From the NCBI GenBank assembly GCA_947044405.1, contig CAMRHE010000157.1, positions 1,386,501 to 1,450,500 on the forward strand: a stretch of DNA of 64,000 nt, given 5' to 3'. Under the pieces are notes generated by a model that did no database searches, was not told where the DNA came from, and saw only the letters and a list, made by a program, of their open reading frames with translations. This document shows positions 32,330-46,335 of this stretch, piece after piece. This DNA comes from Leptodactylus fallax. Taxonomy: Eukaryota > Chordata > Amphibia > Anura > Leptodactylidae. The first letter of the stretch is position 1. Each line of letters begins with the position of its first letter. Both the position numbers and the translations under genes were made by a program.

Positions 32330-34205
32330 GGTCTGAAGAGACCCCAGAGTATAATATAATAATATATAATAAAATAATAAAGGGAGTCTGTAGGGCCACT
32401 GGGGAGCATTATACTGGGGGGGGGGGGTCTGGATACCATATTATACTGTGTGGGGCCAATGTGTATCATTATACTGGGGAGGGGGCCCTCTGGATAGCAT
32501 ATTATACTGTGTGGGGCCACTGTGGAGCATTATGCTATCCAGAGGGCCCAACACAGTATAATATGCTCTCCAGAGGCCCCCCCCCAGTATAATGCTCCAC
32601 GGTGGCCCCACACAGTATAATATGCTCTTCAGAGGTCCCCCCAGTATAATGCTCCAAAGTGGCCTCACAGAATATAACATGCTCTCCAGAGCCCCCCACA
32701 TTATAATGTTCCACAGAGGCCCCACAGAATATAACATGCTCATCAGAGGGCCTCCTCCCCCAATATAATGCTCCACAGTGGCCCCATATAGTATAATATG
32801 CTATCCAGAGGCCCCCCCCCCAGTATATTATGCTGTGTGGGGCCACTGTGGAGCATTATATTGGAGGAGGCCCTCTGGAGAGCATGTTATATTCTATGGG
32901 GCCTCTGTGGAACATTATAATGCGGTGGGGGGGGGGGACTCTGGAGAGCATGTTATATTCTGTGAGGCCACTTTGGAGCATTATACTGAGGGGCCCTCTG
33001 GAGAGCATATTATACTGTTTTGGCCCACTGTGGAGCATTATAGTGGGGGAACCTCTCTGGGCAGTATATTATACTGTGTGGAGGCCATTCTGGAGCATGT
33101 CATACTGTGTGGGGTCACTGTGGAGCATTATTCTGGGGGGGCTATCTGCAGAGCATATTACATTGTGTGGTGCCACTGTGGGGCATTATTCAGGGGGAAA
33201 ACTAGGGGGCCCTCTGGGGGAGCATATTATACTGCATGGGGGCTACTGTGGAGCATTATACTGGGGGATGCTCTGGGGAGCATAATATATTGCAGGGTGG
33301 CACTGTGGAGCATTATACTAGGGGGGCCCTCTGGGGCGCATATTATACTATGGGCCACTGTGGAGCTTTATACTGGGGGGAAGGGGCAGTGTGGGGAGCA
33401 TGTTATACTGTGTGGGGTCACTGTGGAGCATTATTCTGGGGGGGCCATCTGCAGAGCATATTACATTGTGTGGCACCACTGTTGTGCATTATTCAGGGGG
33501 AAACTAGGGGGCCCTCTGGGGAGCATATTATACTGCATGGGGCCTACTGTGGAGCATTATACTGGGGGATGCTCTGGGGACCATAATATATTGCAGGGGG
33601 GCACTGTGGAGCATTATACTAGGGGGGCCCTCTGGGGAGCATATTATACTATGGGCCACTGTGGAGCTTTATACTGGGGGGAAGGGGCAGTGTGGGGAGC
33701 CTGTTATACTGTGTGGGGACACTGTGGAGTGTATTATATTGTGCGGGGGCTTCTCGGGAGCATATTATACTCTGTGGGGCCATTGTAGAGCATTATACGG
33801 GGGGAATGTGGGGAGCATATTATACTGTGGGGACCACTGTGGATCATTATACTGGGGGAACCCCTCTGGGGAGTATATTATACTGTGTGGAGGCCATTGT
33901 GGAGCATGTTATACTGTGTTAGGCCACTCTGAAGCATTATACTGGGGGGTGCATATTATACTGTATGGAGCATATTATATTGTGAGGGGCTGCTGGGGAG
34001 CATATTGTACTGTCTGGGGCCACTAAGGGATAGTATACTGTGAGGGCCACTGTGGAGTATTATACTGTGTGGAGCCTTTTTTACCATGTGGGGCCAATAT
34101 GGGGGGCTCAGGGGAGTGTTTTATATTGTGTGGGGCTACTGTGGAGCATTATATACCATGTGGGGAAACTGGAGGGCTCAGGGGAGCATTTTATATTGTG
34201 GAGCA
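32330..34205. repeat. G-rich minisatellite, about 57-66 bp units, with an inverted block
   Basis: Units built from CACTGTGGAGCATTATACTG, a G-run, then CCTCTGGGGAGCATATTATA, repeat some 25 times or more with variation. About 32,330-32,530 and 32,825-34,205 are in one orientation; about 32,530-32,820 is the reverse complement. Because most units keep length modulo 3 and lack stops, long frames arise (for example 336 codons from 32,778), but their composition is purely repeat-driven. Confidence 0.9.
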
Positions 34206-34208
34206 TTA

Positions 34209-35806
<1,598 letters not shown>

Positions 35807-35808
35807 TA

Positions 35809-36184
35809 TATACCATGTAGAGCATTATACTGTGGGGGGTGGTGCTCAAAATTCCTGCTGGCAACTCTGTGTGCTATGTTTACATCACAGCTCCCTCACT
35901 ATAAACTTGCACATACGTGTAGTGCTCCATGGCCATGTTATTCTCCATACAGTACTGTACATGAACTGGCCATGGAGTTATTGGGGCCTGCACAGTACTA
36001 TAGGGGCTGACTATACTGGGAACTTACTCAGTAACACCAGATAGTCAACACATATGTAAGACTTCAGTGAAGGAGCCGTGGTGTAGGCTATTAGCAGGAA
36101 GCTGTAGGGTGGGGCCCCAGAACAAGTTCCTCTGGTGGGCCTAAGGCCCTTCAGTCCGACACTGTATAACAGAGAACTATTATA
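35809..36184. other. Part of the hAT-like element between the two Tc1 copies
   Basis: Starts with leftover minisatellite (ATGTAGAGCATTATACTGTG), then non-repetitive sequence with TCCATGGCCATG and GGGGCCTGCACAGTAC. No gene. Confidence 0.5.
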
Positions 36185-37818
<1,634 letters not shown>

Positions 37819-37825
37819 TATATAA

Positions 37826-38560
37826 GGGGGCTCTTATTTATAAGGGAGGAACTATTATATATAATTATTTATTTATTATGCTTACTTATATAGCACCATC
37901 ATATTCCACAGCGCTTTACAGACATTGACAGTCACTGTCCCATATCGGGCTCACAATCTACATTCCCTATCAGTATGTTTTTGGAGTGTGGGAAGAAACC
38001 GGAGTACCCGGAGAAAAACCACGCAAACACGGGGGGAACATACAAACTCCTTGCAGATGTTGTCCCTGGCAGGATTCGAACCCAGGACTCCAGCGCTGCA
38101 AGCTAACTACTGAGCCACCGTACCACCCTATATATATAATTGGGAAACTTAAATATGAGGGGGCTATTATAAGGGGGAACTATTATTTATAAGACTGGCT
38201 ATTATTTATAAGGTGGGAACTATTATATATAAGGCATCCATTATAAGGGGGAGCTATTATTTATCAGAGGGGAACTATTTATAAGGGGGGGTATAATTGT
38301 TAAGTGGGCTTATTTATAAAGGGGGCTATTAGTGATAATGGGGACTATTATTTATAAGGGTAACTATTCATTATGAGAGGGCTATTAATAAGGGAGCAGT
38401 ATTATTTTTACGGGGTGACTGTTACTGATAAGGGGGAATATTACTGATACAGGGCACTATTTATCATTTATAAGGAAGCTATTACTGATAAAGGTGTAAT
38501 ATTATTTATAAGCAGGGACTATTATTTATAAGGAGGCGCTATAATAACCGATGACTGGAT
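37826..38560. repeat. Minisatellite, GGGGACTATTATTTATAAGG units, interrupted by a SINE
   Basis: About 20 units with 18-30 bp spacing, built on GGGG(G)CTATTATTTATAAG. A few units lie at 37,826-37,854 and the rest at 38,128-38,560. Non-coding interior of the hAT-like element. Confidence 0.8.
37855..38128 (-). mobile_element. tRNA-derived SINE (minus strand), nearly complete
   Basis: On the minus strand it starts GGTGGTACGGTGGCTCAGTA with an A-box-like TGGCTCAGTAG, then a B box GGGTTCGAATCC, the pol III promoter of a tRNA-like head. The body follows (TTGTATGTTCCCCCCGTGTT, GTGAGCCCGATATGGGACAG), and a tail with ATAA repeats near 37,855-37,880. Fragments of the same SINE lie at 4,195-4,262, 23,171-23,285 and 27,171-27,287. 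It interrupts the TTATTTATAAGGGGG minisatellite. Confidence 0.85.
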
Positions 38561-38762
38561 GCAAAAATCTATTAGGTGGTACAAAGGTGCTCATTTGAAT
38601 TGTGTGTGGTAAAATGGGGCTTGTTATTACTTTTTTGTTGGCAGAAAGGAGGCTTTATTACAGGGGTTGCCACTGGAAGACAATGTTGTTGTTTGCATAT
38701 CAGCATTTGGGGCCCCGCTTTTAATTTTGCCCAGGGCACCACTTTGTCTAAAACCGGCCCTG

Positions 38763-39204
38763 AGCTGGATCTAAAAGCTATGTCATGGTTATTTCTATAC
38801 GGTTGACCATAGAGGGCAGTGTTGCAGAGACAGAAATCATTTGGCTCTTAGTATACTTCTCTGCATTTGCTAAATGCAATGGTATTCAGTCATGCAGTAA
38901 CTTTTTGCTGCAACCCTTTTCATTTCTTCCTCTTTTTTGGATATGCATCTTTTTCCTCTTTGGTCTGCACAGTGGTTAGGTACTTGATGGTGTAATGCAC
39001 TAATTGTACGTATCTGTGGAATGGTAGGACTGTACCACCTGGTAGGGGTGTTCTGTGAAGTTTAGTTTAACTGGACCTACTTGGGTTATATAACAGCACA
39101 GAGTCATTTAATCTTTAGTTTTGTTCCCCCATATGCTAATTTTCAAGGTGCTTTGTACTCACTCTATAGGGCCTTAAAGGGGATGTCCAGTTCCATTTTT
39201 TTAT
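38763..39204. other. Intergenic spacer
   Basis: Continues the sequence interrupted by the hAT-like element. Ends with CTTAAAGGGGATGTCCAG, a MITE tip. No gene. Confidence 0.45.
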
Positions 39205-39540
39205 TTAAAGAGGACCTTTCACGTCCTCATGTACCTGTTTTACATACCGCTAGAAAACCGACAGCGCGCTGAATTCAGGGCACTCCTGTCTTTCCCGGTA
39301 CGTGCCCCGGGGCTGGAGATATCGTCGGTCGCAGTTTCACCGTTCACCGTCAGAAGGGCGTTCCTGACAGTCTAGCTGCGCTGTGAGGAACACCCTCCCT
39401 GACAGTACTCGTCCATAGCCCTGTACTAGGGGGGCGTTCCTCACAGCTCAGCGTCATCACTGGGTAGTAAGGAACGCCCCCTCTGACAGTACAGCTCTAT
39501 GGGCGAGTACAGAGAGAGTGGGCGTTCCTTACAGCCCAGT
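39205..39540. repeat. Foldback element of the 18,145 family, right arm lost
   Basis: TTAAAGAGGACCTTTCACGT, TACCGCTAGAAAACCGACAG, GGGGCTGGAGATATCG and TCAGAAGGGCGTTCCTGACA follow the left arm and centre of the 18,145-18,631 element. Similarity stops at ACAGCCCAG (39,532-39,540), where Tc1 sequence begins. Confidence 0.82.
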
Positions 39541-41095
39541 AGGTCTTTAGTCAGCCACCAATTGTGCAAGTTCTCCCACTTAAAAAGATGAGAGGCCTGT
39601 AATTGACATCATAGGTAGACCTCAACTATGAGAGGCAAAATGAGAAAACATATCTAGAAAATCACATTGTCTGATTTTTTTTATTTATTTGCAAAATATG
39701 GTGGAAAATAAATATTTGGTCACCTACAAACAAGCAAGATTTCTGGCTCTCACAGACCTGTAACTTCTTCTTTAAGAGGCTCCTCTGTCCTCCACTCATT
39801 ACTTGTAGTAATGGCACCTGGTTGAAATTGTTATCAGTATAAAAGACACCTGTCCACAACCTCAAACAGTCACACTCCAAACTCCACTCTGGTGAAGACC
39901 AAAGAGCTGTGGAAGGACACCAGAAACAAAATTGTAGACCTGCACCAGGCTGGGAAGACTGAATCTGCAATAGGCAAGCAGCTTGGTGTGAAGAAATCAA
40001 CTGTGGGAGCAATAATTAGAAAATGGAAGACATACAAGACCACTGATAATCTCCCTCCATCAGGGCTCCACTCAAGATCTCACCCTGTGGGGTCAAAATG
40101 ATCACAAGAACGGTGAGCAAAAATCCCAGAACCACACAGGGGGACCTAGTGAATGACCTGCAGAAAGCTGGGACTAACGTAACAAAGGCTACCGTCAGTA
40201 ACACACTACGCCACTAGGGACTCAGATCCTGCAGTACCAGATGTGTCCCCCTGCTTAAGCCAGTACATATCCGGGCCCGTCTGAAGTTTACTAGAGAGTA
40301 TTTGGATGTTCCAGAAGAGTATTGGGAGAATGTCATATGGTAAGATGAAACCAAAGTAGAACTGTTTGGTAGAAACACAACTCGTCGTGTTTGGAGGAGA
40401 GTGAATGCTGAGTTGCATCCAAAGAACACCATACCTACTGTGAAGCATGGGGGTGGCAACATCATGTTTTGGGGCTGTTTCTTTGCAAAGCGACCAGGAC
40501 AACTGATCCGTGTACATGAAAGAATGAATGGGGCCATGTATCGTGAGATTTTGAGTGCAAACCTCCTTCCATCAGCAAGGGCATTGAAGATGAAACGTGT
40601 CTTTCAGCATGAGAATGATCCCAAGCACACCGCCAGGGCAACAAAGGAGTGGCTTCCTAAGAAGCATTTCAAGGTCCTGGAGTGGCCTAGCCAGTCTCCA
40701 GATCTCAACCCCATAGAAAACCTTTGGAGGGAATTGAAAGTCCGTGTTGCCCAGCGACAGCCCCAAAACATCACTGCTCTAGAGGAGATCTGCATGGAGG
40801 AATGGGCCAACCTTGTGAAGACTTACAGAAAACGTTTGACCTCTGTCATTGCCAACAAAGGATATATAACAAAGTATTGACATGAACTTTTGTTATTGAC
40901 CAAATACTTATTTTGCACCATAATTTGCAAATACATTTTTTAAAAATCAGACAATGTGATTTTCTAGATTTGTTTTGTTATTTTGTTTCTCATAGTTGAG
41001 GTCTACCTATGATGACAATTACAGGCCTCTCTTATCTTTTTAAGTGGGAGAACTTGCACAACTAGTGGCTGACTAAATACTTTTTTCCCCCACTG
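39541..41095 (+). mobile_element. Tc1-like transposon, left tip missing
   Basis: The inverted repeat begins internally at TCTTTAGTCAGCCACCAATT (39,542) and is matched at the right by GTGGCTGACTAAATACTTTT, CCCCCACTG (41,095), then TA. The first 20 or so bases of the left tip are absent. Several other inverted-repeat blocks pair, such as GGTAGACCTCAACTATGAGA (39,612) with TCTCATAGTTGAGGTCTACC (40,989). Confidence 0.88.
39892..40880 (+). pseudogene. Tc1-like transposase, multiple inactivating changes
   Basis: The N-terminal frame (39,892-40,101, KTKELWKDTRNKIVDLHQAG) is a Tc1 helix-turn-helix. It breaks near 40,060. Near 40,341 the first catalytic box has a stop directly before the Asp (TGGTAAGATGAAACC). 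The C-terminal frame 40,401-40,880 has [15 protein letters not shown], then [13 protein letters not shown], where the second catalytic Asp has become Glu, then [11 protein letters not shown] with the Glu intact. It ends at TGA 40,878-40,880. Inactive. Confidence 0.9.
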
Positions 41096-41383
41096 TAAAA
41101 TATACCATTATTGTATATGGCACAAGGGAAGATGAGGGCCCCATTTTGCATTGGAGGCCAGGCTATCTCTAGGAAATGGCTACTATTACAGGAAATGGCT
41201 ACTTTTCCAATCACTGGTCACAGCACTGCTGTAGTTAGTGACTAAGTGGACATTCCTGTGAATCCAGATGGGACTAGGGAGTAAAGACTAGTAGGTCAAT
41301 GGGCATCAGATCAAAAGTAATGGTTTTCATGAGAGGAACAACACATTTTGTTATACCATGGCTCTTTAATACAAATATATATT
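41096..41383. other. Intergenic spacer
   Basis: No feature supported. Confidence 0.45.
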
Positions 41384-41600
41384 CTAGCGAATCCCATCCA
41401 CACATTGTAGAAGACTACATTCAGCGGAAATGCTGAGATTTCCAAAACCATTGCGGTTTTGGAATCGCAGCATGTCAATTATACTTACAGAAATGCTGGT
41501 GGTTTCCCTATATATACAGGTATAATTGAAGCAGAATGGAAACCTCTGCGGTTTTTCTGTGGAAAGCACTGCAGGAAAAATTGTGATGCGGTCACGTGCT
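41384..41600. repeat. Foldback repeat related to 24,470-24,775
   Basis: Shares TTCTAGCGAATCCCATCC, TTTCCAAAACCATTGCGGTT, CGCAGCATGTCAATTATAC and GTGATGCGGTCACGTG-type blocks with the 24.5 kb copy, in the same order. Confidence 0.6.
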
Positions 41601-41628
41601 CCGCCGGGATCAGCATGTGTTAGAGCTG

Positions 41629-42191
41629 CTAAATGTACCAGCCCCAGTTACATGGGAAATCAGCCTCCTCCCCCCTCCAAAAAAAAAAAAAAAAAAAGTG
41701 ATCAGATATCCCCAGAGGTCTATTATGACCTTATGAGGACACAATGTGAAGAAAATAATGAATAGAAAAGTAAATCAAATAATTTAAAAAATAAATAAAA
41801 TAATACGTCAATAACACGCCCTTATTATTATTAAGGTTATAGCCCAACCGCGATGTAATAAACCTTCCCTGCCTTCTCTCTGGGAGCTCCGGCTGAAGTT
41901 ACAGACATACCGGTATGTCCTTGCAGAACTTGACAACCACCTTCCGGACATATATAGTCTATGGGAAGTGGTTAAAGACCAGTTTCTCCATGTTTGTTCT
42001 CTGGGCGTGTGTCAGTTTGTGTGTGACTGGGAAACTACAGCAGCAGACCATGCAGCACAGATTGCAGACTCCTATGTCACCAACATATACATTTAGTCCC
42101 CATAAGGTCATAATAGACCTTTGGGGACATCTGATCACTTTTTTTTGGGGGGGGGGGGCTGATTTACCCTGTATCTGGGGCTTGTACATTT
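41629..42191. repeat. Foldback element with TAAATGTACCAGCCCCAGTT ends
   Basis: The left TAAATGTACCAGCCCCAGTT with GGGAAATCAGCCTCCTCCCC is the inverse of GGGGGGCTGATTTACCCTGT with GGGGCTTGTACATTTA (42,148-42,191). Further in, GTGATCAGATATCCCCAG with TCTATTATGACCTTATGAGG pairs with CCATAAGGTCATAATAGACC and GGGGACATCTGATCAC. Confidence 0.75.
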
Positions 42192-42560
42192 AGCCCCAGT
42201 TACAGGAGGAATACAGCTTATTGGGCACTGTATACACAGCGATTGGTCAGGCAGGGAAGGTAATAAACCTTCCCTATCTTCTCTCTGGGAGCTCCGGCTG
42301 AAGTTATAGCCGGCTCCCCGTTTCAGCAGCTGCACAATTTCGTGCCACTGCAGAGTTCTGCTTGGACGTACTGGTACATCCTTGCAGAACTAGACAACCA
42401 CCTTCCAGACGTATATAGTCTATGGGTGGTCCGGAAGTGGTTAAAGACCAGTTTCTCCATGTTTGTTCTCTGGGCGAGCATCAGTTTGTGTGCGATCGGG
42501 AACCTACAGCAGCAGACCAGGCAGCACAGATTGCAGACTCCTATGTGACCAACAGGACAC
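41850..42560. repeat. Imperfect tandem duplication, unit about 400 bp
   Basis: GTAATAAACCTTCCCTGCCT through GATTGCAGACTCCTATGTCA (41,858-42,081) reappears from about 42,260 to 42,550 with small changes and an extra stretch (GCCGGCTCCCCGTTTCAGC). Copy 1 lies inside the foldback element, copy 2 outside it. Frames such as SFSMFVLWA..SLC occur in both but have no recognisable domain. Confidence 0.7.
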
Positions 42561-42569
42561 CAGAAACGA

Positions 42570-43218
42570 TGATGGAACAGCACTACAGGGCAACTAGAGG
42601 CAGACATGTCCTCCTCCAGCTACCCCCACGGTTTAATGTCCCCCTTCATCTGCCACCATCTTAATGTCCCCCCTTCATCTGCCATCAATTTAATGTCCCC
42701 CTTCATCTGCCACCAGCTTAATGCCCCCTTCATCTGCCCCCAGTTTAATGGCCCCCTTCATCTTCCCCCAGTTTAATGTCCCCCTTTATCTGCCACCAAT
42801 TTAATGTCCCCCTTTTATGTCACCAGCTTAATGCCCCCCTTCATCTGCTCCCAGTTTAATTGCCCCCTCCATCTACCACCAATTTAATGTCCCCCTTTAT
42901 CTGCCACCGGTTTAATTGCCCCCTTCATCTGCCTTCAGTTTAACTGCCCCCTGCATCTGCTTCAGTTTAACTGCTCCCTACATCTGCCCCCAGTTCCCCC
43001 CTCTTGCTCACACATACTGTCTTCTCTCCTACTTATCTTCGATCACTCTCTGTTCCCAGCTTTCTGCATAACATCACAGTCTGTCCCGCAGTATCCAGAA
43101 TAGCTCCGCCCACACAAGAGTCTGATCACATGGTCATGACATCATCAGAGGTCCTTTAGCCCACTAGGATTTTGCATCTACCTTTAGCCTTTATCCTACC
43201 CTAATAAAGTTTAACAGC
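42570..43218 (-). repeat. Dispersed repeat with about 31 bp minisatellite (copy 3)
   Basis: Reverse-oriented relative to 22,055-22,560. About 12 units of TTAATGTCCCCCTTCATCTG / CCACCAG type occupy 42,620-43,000. The unique flank GATCACATGGTCATGACATC, TCAGAGGTCCTTTAGCC, CCTTTATCCTACCCTAATAA follows. Confidence 0.8.
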
Positions 43219-43743
43219 AAAACTCTTCAGGGGCATAGCGGGACAAACTGTAAGCTAAGTGGGACCGCGGGACAGCAGTGTAAAATTAGGACTGTCCCGC
43301 CAGATGCGGGATGGTTGGGAGCTATGATTAAAAGCACGGGCTGCACACAGTGGACATGTCTGTTGGGAGTAGTAGTGTTTGTCTGGGATTCCTATTGTCC
43401 TTGATTCTGAATACAATAGGTGGTGGCAGATTGTATTTGTGGTGCTTGGACTGTGTTGGGGTGTGATTTACTCTCAATTTGCAGCCTGAGTGAGTGGAGT
43501 GAGCTGACCCCTGACAGCCGCACCTGCATCACGTGCTAGGACGGCCTGTACGTGACAACCCACAGAAAAACCCCTTTAACACAGTTCAAGCATTGACTGA
43601 GCTGTACAGAAAATGTCATCAAGATAACAATGTCCAGTCAGGCATCTCTAGGTGCTGTCCAGATTGGGGCACAGAATCAGACCTGTCAAAAATATTTAGC
43701 AGTGGATGGTCAGCTTTCAAGATACCCCAACTCTTTGAAGTAT
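43219..43743. other. Intergenic spacer
   Basis: Contains GGGGCATAGCGGGAC and GACTGTCCCGCCAGATGCGG, probably part of a repeat. A 73-codon frame at 43,533 has no domain evidence. No gene supported. Confidence 0.4.
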
Positions 43744-43963
43744 TATGCAAATGAGGCAGTTGGTACACTGGGGGTGGTCCGTCAGCTCCCTGGATCACTG
43801 CTCTTGCAACTCAGACCCCTACCATCTCCTGCCTGTGCTACCCCGTGCAGTGAGAGTTGATCCTCCCACTGCTATGACATCAAGCATCCTACTTAAGCAG
43901 CAAGAGCAGTGCTCCAGGGAGCTGAAGGCCCGCCCACAGTGCATCAACTGCCTCATTTGCATA
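43744..43963. repeat. MITE with TATGCAAATGAGGCAGTTG ends (copy 2)
   Basis: TATGCAAATGAGGCAGTTGG at the left and CAACTGCCTCATTTGCATA at the right are near-perfect inverted repeats. GTCAGCTCCCTGGATCACTG pairs with CAGTGCTCCAGGGAGCTGA. Same family as 25,029-25,214. Confidence 0.82.
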
Positions 43964-44840
43964 AGATTTCAAAGTTTTTTTTCTCCATATCTATAAACGT
44001 GACATATAACAGAGGTATGTTGTTTAGCACTGCAATGTGTTCTGCAACATGGTGGTGGCAGTTGAATATTCCTGGCAGAGGTAGACTGCTTTTAAGGCTA
44101 CATGTGCACGGATGTGTCCATGTGTGGGGTCTGCAGTAAAATGGCACGGATGGAACATTTATGATATCCGTGTGCCACCTGTGATCCTTCAGTGATCCCG
44201 GGCCACAAAACAGGTATATAACTGTCCTGATTTTTGCCCCATACACAAACCAATGATAATACATGGGTATGCCATAGAAAATAATGGGTCAGTGTGCAAG
44301 CTGTGAAAAACTTGACCAGCACAATGACAAAACACACATTTGTGTGCATGGAGCCTGAAGCATAGGTTCTATTATTGCAATTGTTCCCTTTATGATGTGG
44401 TATATTGTAGCAAAAATGCAGGTGATATAAAAAGAATTTCAATCTGGCATGTTGGATCAGTGTGCCTGGTCAGAGAGCATTTCATTCTTTGTGTACCACT
44501 CCCCTCTCCTTTGTCTTCCCCTTAGGCAGATATGCCATTGAAATGAGTGGCAAGCACATTTGCAGAACACTTATAATATACAGTCACAGGGGAAATCAGA
44601 TTCCCTCTAGTTACTCTCCTAAAGATGTCAGCAGAATATGAAATTTGTTAGTGGGGAGGAAAGAAGAGCTGTCATACCATATCAGCACAGTACAAGAGCA
44701 ATGCTAAGGGGGCCCAGACAAGGCGCTAGGTTCTAGTGTAGGACTTGACATTCTCTAGCACATTTTCCTTAGTCTTCTGCATCAATTATCCACACTCAGA
44801 AAATAACGTGTGGGTATGTAGATAGATAGATAAAAAATTA
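43964..44840. other. Intergenic spacer
   Basis: No gene or clear mobile element supported. Confidence 0.4.
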
Positions 44841-44864
44841 TACACACACACACACACACACACA
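44841..44864. repeat. (CA)n microsatellite
   Basis: About 11-12 CA units directly beside the end of the decayed Tc1 copy. Confidence 0.95.
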
Positions 44865-45500
44865 AGTTTTGGGACACCTATTCATTATACCTACAGGGAT
44901 TTTTATGAAATCCCATTCTAAATCCTTAAGTATTAGTGATCAGTCTCCACTAAACCAGCTTCCACTCTTCTGGGAAGGCTTTCTATAATATTTTGTAGGG
45001 TGTCTGTGGCAATTTTTGCCCATTGATTCAGAAAAATATTTGTGATGTCAGACACTGATGTTGGATGAGAGGGCTTGGAATGCAATCATCATTTTAGTTC
45101 ATCCCAAAGGTGTTTCATGGGGTTGAGGTCAGAGCGCTATTCTTTTTCTACACCAGACTCACTCATCCATGCCTGTATGGACCTTATTTTGTGCATGGGG
45201 TACATTCATGCTGAAATACAAAGTGACTTTCCCCAAACTGTTCCCACAAAATTGGAAGCATACTATTGTCCAAAATGCCTCAGTATGCTGAAGATTTCCC
45301 TTCACTGGAACAAAGGGACCTAGACCGACCCTTGAAAAACAACCGCATTGTTATTCCTCCTCCACCTAACTTTACTGGCACAATACAGTTAAGCGAGTAA
45401 CTCCAAACCCAGATTCAGTCATTAAGCTGCCAGATAGAGACACGTTATTTGTCCGTCCACAGTACAAGTTTCCACTGCTCCACAGTCCAGTTGCAGTGCA
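44865..45500 (-). mobile_element. Tc1-like transposon, decayed, minus strand
   Basis: The right tip resembles GGTGTCCCAAAACTTG (complement of 44,865-44,880). The minus strand then carries transposase-derived blocks: the complement of CCCAAAGGTGTTTCATGGGG (45,104) corresponds to the LNPMKHLW box. The complement of 45,160-45,200 corresponds to the HKIRSIQAW-like segment, and GTCCGTCCACAGTACAAG (45,451) lies in the W-[ST]-D region. No frame is open over more than about 60 codons. The left end is not identifiable. Confidence 0.7.
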
Positions 45501-45518
45501 AAATAAGTGAATAAATAA

Positions 45519-45608
45519 ATAACCCCCTCAAAATAAGTGAATAAATGGGACAGAGTAATAATGATGACTCCTCTGTCCCATTTATTGACTTATTTTGAGG
45601 GGGGTTAT
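45519..45608. repeat. Long hairpin
   Basis: Arms 45,519-45,555 and 45,571-45,608 pair almost completely (AACCCCCTCAAAATAAGTGA against TGACTTATTTTGAGGGGGGT; AATGGGACAGAG against CTCTGTCCCATT), with a 15-base loop. It lies between the Tc1 relic and the hAT-like element. Confidence 0.85.
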
Positions 45609-45620
45609 GATACACTAGGG

Positions 45621-46327
45621 TAGTGATGGCGAGACCGAGTGCCCAAACTGCAACCCAAAACTCCACTAAATTATCGCAAAGTGCCAACACGGCAATTTAA
45701 CCTTAAATTAACCAGGATCTGTTTTATAGTTACTGTGCAATGTTATTACAGCCTGTAATAATATCACATGTCTGCTATAAAACAGATACTGTGTGATATA
45801 AATAGTGAAGGGACCCCAGACAGTACAATGTGCTCCAAAGTGGCCCCCAGTCAGTATTATATGCGCCACAGTTGCCCCCGCACAATATTATGTGCTCCAC
45901 AGTGGCCCCCACACAGTATTATGTGCTCCACAGTGGCCCCCACACAGTATTATATGCTCCACAGTGGCCCCACACAATATTATATGCTCCACAGTGGGCC
46001 ACCACACAGTATTATATGATACTCACCTGAAGTCCCACGAAGGGCAGTCGGGCGTCCTCCTTCTTCTGACTGCAGAACTTCATCGTGCCTGCGTCGGGGC
46101 AGAGGTCACACACTGCAGTTAGTGTAAGCCGCGGACCGCTTGCCTACACTGATAATTTTCAGCTGTATGTGCATTTGCACATACAGCTGAAAGAAGAGCT
46201 TGCTCACTAAACAGGAATCCTGTAATGGATTCCTCGTTAGTGAGTGATCGGGGCGACGGTGTACGTGCCAACATAGTGGGCGTTGAGTGCCCTCTCTGCC
46301 ACGTGTGCCATAGGTTCGCCATCACGG
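45621..46327. mobile_element. hAT-like non-autonomous element, TAGTGATGGCGA ends, with minisatellite
   Basis: The left TAGTGATGGCGA is mirrored by GTTCGCCATCACGG at the right. Subterminal pieces include GAGTGCCCAAACTGCAACCC. The flanking 8-mers CACTAGGG (45,613-45,620) and CAATAGGG (46,328-46,335) match at 7 of 8. The interior 45,825-46,020 holds about seven units of roughly 30 bp, GCTCCACAGTGGCCCC with ACACAGTATTATAT, the reverse complement of the motif at 32,330-34,205. No transposase. Confidence 0.78.
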
Positions 46328-46335
46328 CAATAGGG

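Noticed and set aside
32441..32846. Two minus-strand open frames (111 and 103 codons)
   Set aside because: They are the inverted part of the same minisatellite read in the other direction.
32778..33788. 336-codon open frame, plus overlapping frames of 151, 121 and 116 codons
   Set aside because: The translation is a periodic repeat (GEHVIFYGASVEHY-like units) driven by the minisatellite; similar frames occur on the other strand. No domain or codon bias suggests a gene.
37925..38192. Possible tRNA gene from the GGTTCGAATCC motif
   Set aside because: The motif is the B box of a tRNA-derived SINE; the cloverleaf cannot be completed and the same body and tail occur at other SINE fragments.
42323..42664. 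Open frames over the duplicated block (94, 68 and 80 codons)
   Set aside because: They recur in both copies of a non-coding duplication with no recognised domain and run on through minisatellite.
45768..46122. Three overlapping frames reading CSTVAPTQYYMLHSGP-like repeats
   Set aside because: All three reading frames are open because of the 30 bp tandem array in the hAT-like element; not protein-coding.
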